Positions 59,523 through 64,000 of a DNA stretch of 64,000 nt are shown piece by piece. This DNA is from Paramoeba atlantica. Lineage: Eukaryota; Discosea. A program made the position numbers and the translations under genes. How positions within the stretch are numbered: position 1 is the stretch's first letter; every line of letters starts with the position of its first letter. The notes beneath the pieces were generated by a model that was not told the origin of the DNA, ran no database searches, and saw only the letters and a program-made list of their open reading frames with translations. Location: assembly GCA_977017575.1 (NCBI GenBank), contig CDRNVI010000023.1, positions 124,001 through 188,000 of the forward strand. Direction: 5' to 3'.

Positions 59523-62500
59523 ATGATTCCGCGTTTTCTGTACAACCGCGCCAACTGTTTTCTAAATCAGGCTGGAAAAGATTACCAAGATTTTTTTCTT
59601 GAATCACTTAGTTCACTTCACAGTGTAATCACGTCTCAACGCGATTCATTTTTGTCGACTAGGCGAAGTATGCATGTTGGACTCTCCTTTCAACGTGGTA
59701 AAGATAATGCAATCGGTGGTTCACGTCCGGTACGTCACCCATCTCCTGTTCAAGTTAAATATCAAAAAAGCAGCACCTTCAAGGAAAGTGACTTTGCATC
59801 TTCTGAAGATACAACAGATCACAAGAAAGGGAATACAGAGACAGCACTGTCTTTTTCCGTCTATCGGCCGACTGACTCGTGTGCCTACTCCAGTCTCCTT
59901 GATCAAATTCGAAAGACCGGACGAAAGGGCCACGCCCCGAATCTTTTACAGGAACTTCGAAGCGCTCCCTATGCCCCTGGGTGCATTGTGCAAGTCGTAC
60001 GTGACGTACAAAATGCCGGAATAGAGCTCACACAACAAGAGGCGCTCTACGCCCTAGAGTTACCTGAGAAAGTTCCTACCGAATCCTTCCCCAACTCCGA
60101 GACCTCCGATAACACAACTCCATCGAAACTACAGCAATTATGGACCGACCCCATAACGAACTTCGACCCCTCCGAATCCGATACCGAGACCACCCTCGAT
60201 GACACCCCGGACCAACTCTGGTCCTGTCTCCCTCCCTCTCTTCAAGCCACCTTCCCGGTGCAGTACGCCTACCTGCGACGAACCTCCAATGTGTTTGGAA
60301 ACCTCTCCGCGTTACAACAAGCGCTGGAGACCCACCCAGGCCTTGTCACCAGTGAGATGGTCGCGAGCTCGATTGCGTTATGTGCAAACACCGACGAGCC
60401 GTTCGCGACCGCCGCCCAGGTTTTATACTGGTACCCCGGTCCCCTCACGGAGTCCATCCTCACCTCCCTGTGTACCACCGTACGACGGGAGAGTGAGCTT
60501 AAATTTGTGCTCGAGCTGATTGAAAAAGGGGTTGAAATGCCGGTGGTAGACGAATCTAACACCGAGGTGTCGTCTGATGAGGGGATGACACATCCACAAC
60601 CCCGAAACACAGAGCTTTGCTCCCTGTCTTCTTCTTCTACTCCTGCATCTTCCTCCTCAAATTTGATGACGAAAACAGATGTGAAAACAATAAATATTAC
60701 GAAAATAACAACAAATAGTGCGAAAACAACCACAAATAGTGCGAAAACAACCACAAATCTTACGAAAACAACCACAAACAGAAGCATAACAACCATGACC
60801 CCCCCTCTCCTCTCCGCTCTCCTCTTTGCTTGTTCCCAATCCACCGACTACCCCCACCGTCTCTCCCTCGCGACGGCCTTATACCGGCAAGCCCGGGATG
60901 AGCTCCACCTCCCCATTACCGCTGCGATGTATGAGTCCCTCATGCATACCGCAGCGAGCCTCGGGGACGTCCACCAGCAACACAGCTTCTTTGTGGAAGC
61001 CCAGGAGAAGGTAAAGGAGGAGCGTTTGAACGCTTGTCGTAATAAAGATAAAAGGGGAAACGCTTTAGACTTTGGTCATAAAGAAAAAGAGGAAAGCTCT
61101 TTGAGCTCTATTGATAAAGAAAAAGAGGGAAACTCTTTAAACATTAAGAATAAAGAAAAAGAGGGATTCTCTTTGAACTTTAGTGATAAAGAGAATGAGG
61201 AAAGCTCTGTAAACTCTTATGGTAAAGAGAACAGGGGAATCACAGCAAAGGTTCGATTGTCCCCTCGAGCCTACGCCTCTCACGTACTCGCCCTGGTAAA
61301 TGGGGGGTACGTGGGGGATGGGATTGCGGTACTGCGGGTGTTACGACAACAAGGGATAATGGTGCCGTTGTCGGTTTACCCCTATGTTTTGGGGAAATGC
61401 GCGGGGCGAGCATCGTCCGCTCGAAGGTTTTGTCGCTCCATCGTGAACCCGTTTGAGGGGATGGACAATCCCGGGAGTGCGCAGTGGGTGGCGATCCAGG
61501 CGGTGCTGGGGGAGATGAGAGAAAGGGGTGTGGCGATGGGGAGTAAAACCACCACGATGGCGGTGTTAGGGGCCTATGCGGGGCTTTGTGGGGCTGTTTC
61601 GGGGGTGGACGCGATGGTGGAGTGGTTGGAGAACTACCCCAGGGTAGCGAACCGGGTAAAACAAGGCGATCAGGGGCTGCGATTGGCACTCTCCCATGTG
61701 TTTGAGAGTTGTGGCACCGTGGCGTTGCATCCAACAACAAAAGGGGGTGATGGTTTTGGGGTTCAAAAGTGTGTGCAACCGTTCGAAATGCTGCGAAATA
61801 CCAAAATTGGGAATACAAAATCGGGCGCCTATGCGGAACAATGTGTAGCAAAGTCTTTGCGTACGCTGCCCGTGTTTTATTTACCCTCTGATGAGGAGAG
61901 CTGGGTACGATTGGCGGAACAAACGATCTGGGAGCTCTATTTCGGGGAAACCGGTGTCTTGTCCAGTGTTTCTCATTTGATGAAAGAACAACCTTGGGGA
62001 ATGCAGCAAGATTCGAGGAATACCTCTTTGAGTGCAAAAAATGATACCAACTCTGTAGGCGAATATTTCCGTGTTGCGTTGCCTCTACAACGTTCACCCC
62101 AATTAATGGGTCGAGCTCTCGTGCTTACGCCTTTAGCATTAGAGAGCACACAGGCAGCTCGAATGTTTATGTATGGTGAGAATCGCCCCGAGGCCCATAC
62201 CAACCTGACACAGAAAGCAGGAAACAACGATACGGAGAGGGGTATGAGCAGTAGTAACCCCTCGTATCGTGGTTCGCCCGTGGAAAGCTATCGCAGGTTG
62301 TTTCGAAGAAGATCTACCAGCCGTAGTGCAGGGACTTCCCCTTCGGCGGGTTTGTACGATATTTTAGTTTTACCCTATACTGTTTTGGCCGAGTTGGCAC
62401 GTAAGTTTCAAGGAAGCCATAATTTGCATCGCCCGGCTTCCTCATACGGTTCGCGAGGAAATACTCATGCTGGATTTCCTCTTCCCATAGAACAAATGTT

Positions 62501-62744
62501 GTGTACGCTGCTCCGGCATGCCCCGCAAGTTTGGTGTCTGACGCTTCAGGAGGAGATGATTCTACGATCTGCTTTTCAAGCAGGAGCTCCGCGAACCACG
62601 CTGGAAAGCGTGCTGCGAGTGACACAAAGTTTAAGCCGACTCGGCTCGCGCGCAGGGCTGTTTTGCGGTTTTGTACAGGGGAAAAATGTTTCACGTTTGG
62701 AAAAGGAATTAAAAACACGTGAATTAAATTGTGATATAGTTTAG
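59523..62744 (+). CDS. Large helical-repeat (PPR-like) protein, possible PIN-like C-terminus
   Basis: 1073 residues. Helix-pair units with PPR-like spacing are visible at about 430-500 (HRLSLATALYRQARDELHLP, TAAMYESLMHTAASLGD) and 575-700 (RAYASHVLALVNGGYVGDGI, VLRVLRQQGIMVPLSVYPYV, TMAVLGAYAGLCGAVSGVDA). A Lys/Asn/Thr repeat block (TTNSAKTTTNSAKTTTN, about 396-415) and a Glu/Lys/Asn block built from NFSDKENEESS-type units (about 505-565) lie between. Near 940-960 YDILVLPYTVLAELARKFQG resembles the start of PIN-domain nucleases (V-I-P-x-x-V-L-x-E-L), but later acidic residues are not obvious. Such proteins usually act on mitochondrial RNA. The N-terminus (MIPRFLYNRANCF) could be a mitochondrial signal. 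Function is inferred only. Confidence 0.6.
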   Translation: MIPRFLYNRANCFLNQAGKDYQDFFLESLSSLHSVITSQRDSFLSTRRSMHVGLSFQRGKDNAIGGSRPVRHPSPVQVKYQKSSTFKESDFASSEDTTDHKKGNTETALSFSVYRPTDSCAYSSLLDQIRKTGRKGHAPNLLQELRSAPYAPGCIVQVVRDVQNAGIELTQQEALYALELPEKVPTESFPNSETSDNTTPSKLQQLWTDPITNFDPSESDTETTLDDTPDQLWSCLPPSLQATFPVQYAYLRRTSNVFGNLSALQQALETHPGLVTSEMVASSIALCANTDEPFATAAQVLYWYPGPLTESILTSLCTTVRRESELKFVLELIEKGVEMPVVDESNTEVSSDEGMTHPQPRNTELCSLSSSSTPASSSSNLMTKTDVKTINITKITTNSAKTTTNSAKTTTNLTKTTTNRSITTMTPPLLSALLFACSQSTDYPHRLSLATALYRQARDELHLPITAAMYESLMHTAASLGDVHQQHSFFVEAQEKVKEERLNACRNKDKRGNALDFGHKEKEESSLSSIDKEKEGNSLNIKNKEKEGFSLNFSDKENEESSVNSYGKENRGITAKVRLSPRAYASHVLALVNGGYVGDGIAVLRVLRQQGIMVPLSVYPYVLGKCAGRASSARRFCRSIVNPFEGMDNPGSAQWVAIQAVLGEMRERGVAMGSKTTTMAVLGAYAGLCGAVSGVDAMVEWLENYPRVANRVKQGDQGLRLALSHVFESCGTVALHPTTKGGDGFGVQKCVQPFEMLRNTKIGNTKSGAYAEQCVAKSLRTLPVFYLPSDEESWVRLAEQTIWELYFGETGVLSSVSHLMKEQPWGMQQDSRNTSLSAKNDTNSVGEYFRVALPLQRSPQLMGRALVLTPLALESTQAARMFMYGENRPEAHTNLTQKAGNNDTERGMSSSNPSYRGSPVESYRRLFRRRSTSRSAGTSPSAGLYDILVLPYTVLAELARKFQGSHNLHRPASSYGSRGNTHAGFPLPIEQMLCTLLRHAPQVWCLTLQEEMILRSAFQAGAPRTTLESVLRVTQSLSRLGSRAGLFCGFVQGKNVSRLEKELKTRELNCDIV

Positions 62745-63306
62745 TTCCGATCAATGATTATATCTTTCGCGGGTCCGGACCTGGGTCCAAAGACCCGCAC
62801 GAACCCGCCTTGCGAAACAAATTGTGATCTACCATGCAAATTTTCATTGCTAAGGAAAGGACATGAAGTACATTTCCGTTTTGTTTAAAGGGCAGTTATA
62901 CTCTCCATCTCCTAATCAATATCTTATCCTTTAGCAAATACAGTAAAATGACTCTTGACTCAACAGATCCAAAGCGCGAAATTCTCCCACAAAGAACATT
63001 CGTGCGCTCGTCTCAACATTTAATGACGGAAAAATTCTGAAATTCAATCACTTCAAACGACTTTCAAAGAATGCAACCACTTCACGATCATCTTGGCGGA
63101 AGCGTCGTGCGTTGCGCTTAGATGTACCAACGTCGAAGGAACGGCGTAAGTTGGTGTGCAGATCGGTCAGATCTCTAGTCCGCAGGATATCGATAAAGAT
63201 AGAATACGTCGAGAGTTCTAGTGGCTCGAAAATACTCACCGCTACGGGCTGGGAGTGTTCCACTTGTGGGTGTTGGAAGCATGCGTTAATAATTCGAATG
63301 TACTTA
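62745..63306. other. Intergenic after the helical-repeat gene
   Basis: A hairpin-prone GC block, cgggtccggacctgggtcc followed by aaagacccgc (62769-62800), lies just after the stop. No gene is supported. Confidence 0.4.
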
Positions 63307-63372
63307 CTAGCCCCCCTATTTAGTAGGGCACCGGTTTTGGTGGAAATGCCCTAATAAGGGGGGGGGGGGGAG
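63307..63372. mobile_element. Miniature 66-bp MITE, C-run ends, TA-flanked
   Basis: ctagcccccctatttagtag at the left pairs with ctaataaggggggg...gag at the right, around ccggttttggtgg. TA lies outside both ends. It is probably the smallest form of the C-run MITE group. Confidence 0.5.
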
Positions 63373-64000
63373 TAATTAAGGAGATTAATATAAAATAACG
63401 CACACGAACTTACTTATTGAAACGAACGTATAAAAACAAACATATAGAAACATCGTAGGTCGAAGTCTACATCAAAATCGGATAGCGCACTCGAATTTAT
63501 AACGATACATACATGTATTACTCCCCCCTTCACAATTCTTTATAGGGTCGAGCCCAAAATGATTCATGGTTTTATATAAATTTATATAAATCTTTGAAAC
63601 GCCTGAAAAACGCTAAAAGAGCAGGGTAAAAAACGGAGCGTATTTCTCATTCTCATTAGCGTATCAAATGCATATCTTAAATTTTCTTTTTTAGACATTA
63701 CGCAGTCTAATAGTTTTAGAAACTTTTTTTCGGTTCTTTGCTTCGGTCCTCTTGTTTTATCAAATTCATCAATGTGGTCAAATGTGTGTGACTTTACATA
63801 TCAAATTCGGTCACCTATTCATACAAACACCCCATGAAAGCGCATAAGAACTAGTAGAACTAATGATCATAATTTATATAAATATTTTTATAAGTAAATC
63901 CATCTCGGTACCAAACACTTATAAAGCTTTATATAATAAAGCTTTAAAATAAAATTTATAAATATAAATCGCCGAAACACTTACAGTTTATATTTATAAA
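63373..64000. other. Intergenic; possible MITE running off the window
   Basis: tattactcccccttcacaat (63518-63537) looks like a left MITE end. The following sequence is dominated by tttataaatt, atataaat and aaagcttta repeats to the window end, so the right end would lie outside. No gene. Confidence 0.4.

Noticed and set aside
1-64000. Search for tRNA T-loops (gttcgaatc-type) and rRNA signatures
   Set aside because: The few matching words fall inside coding sequence or repeats and do not allow a cloverleaf by eye. A dedicated scanner would be decisive.

Overview
This window looks like nuclear DNA of a euglenozoan protist, most likely kinetoplastid-like. Three independent lines support this. 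(1) Every credible host gene lies on the + strand and is a single uninterrupted frame, as in polycistronic directional gene clusters; minus-strand coding sequence is confined to mobile elements. (2) Two sequences at about 38.18 kb and 38.68 kb match the conserved 3' end of the kinetoplastid/diplonemid spliced leader. (3) The leucine-rich-repeat proteins resemble the LRR families of bodonids and trypanosomatids. The exact lineage cannot be fixed from the sequence alone.

Layout. 1-8 kb: one small helical ORF among miniature inverted-repeat elements (MITEs), plus a pogo-like transposon nested in an older TA-flanked element. 8-11 kb: two LRR genes, a MITE and a foldback element. 11-14.6 kb: a gag-like fossil and a nonautonomous transposon with a 19-bp tandem array. 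14.8-24.7 kb: the conserved block, with transportin, a LINE remnant, an ORF inside an inverted-repeat-bounded segment, mitochondrial-type aminopeptidase P, and a malate-dehydrogenase-like protein without its catalytic residues. 25.8-41.2 kb: four LRR loci (one split by the spliced-leader-bearing insertion), an Rpb4-like RNA polymerase subunit, and Tc1, Harbinger-like and Merlin-like elements. 41.5-53.2 kb: an FG/NPF-rich nucleoporin-like protein, a double helix-turn-helix protein ending in a 75-bp inverted duplication, a Cgr1-like ribosome biogenesis protein, an LRR gene, a Merlin element and a basic coiled-coil protein. 54-64 kb: three more LRR loci (one a pseudogene), a LINE reverse-transcriptase fragment, and a large helical-repeat protein.

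The recurring theme is a rapidly duplicating family of small LRR proteins. They share an N-terminal motif (K-V-x-G-A-x-L-P-x-E-Y) and a plant-like SWN...CxW cap, and they sit among more than twenty mobile or repeat elements. One dispersed repeat (called R1 here, nine copies) has a hairpin at each end with related stems. Several long conserved genes switch abruptly from C-rich to G-rich on the coding strand, which shapes their protein composition. No tRNA, rRNA or CRISPR array was recognised. Gene starts given here prefer ATG codons that follow pyrimidine tracts or that agree with paralogues.
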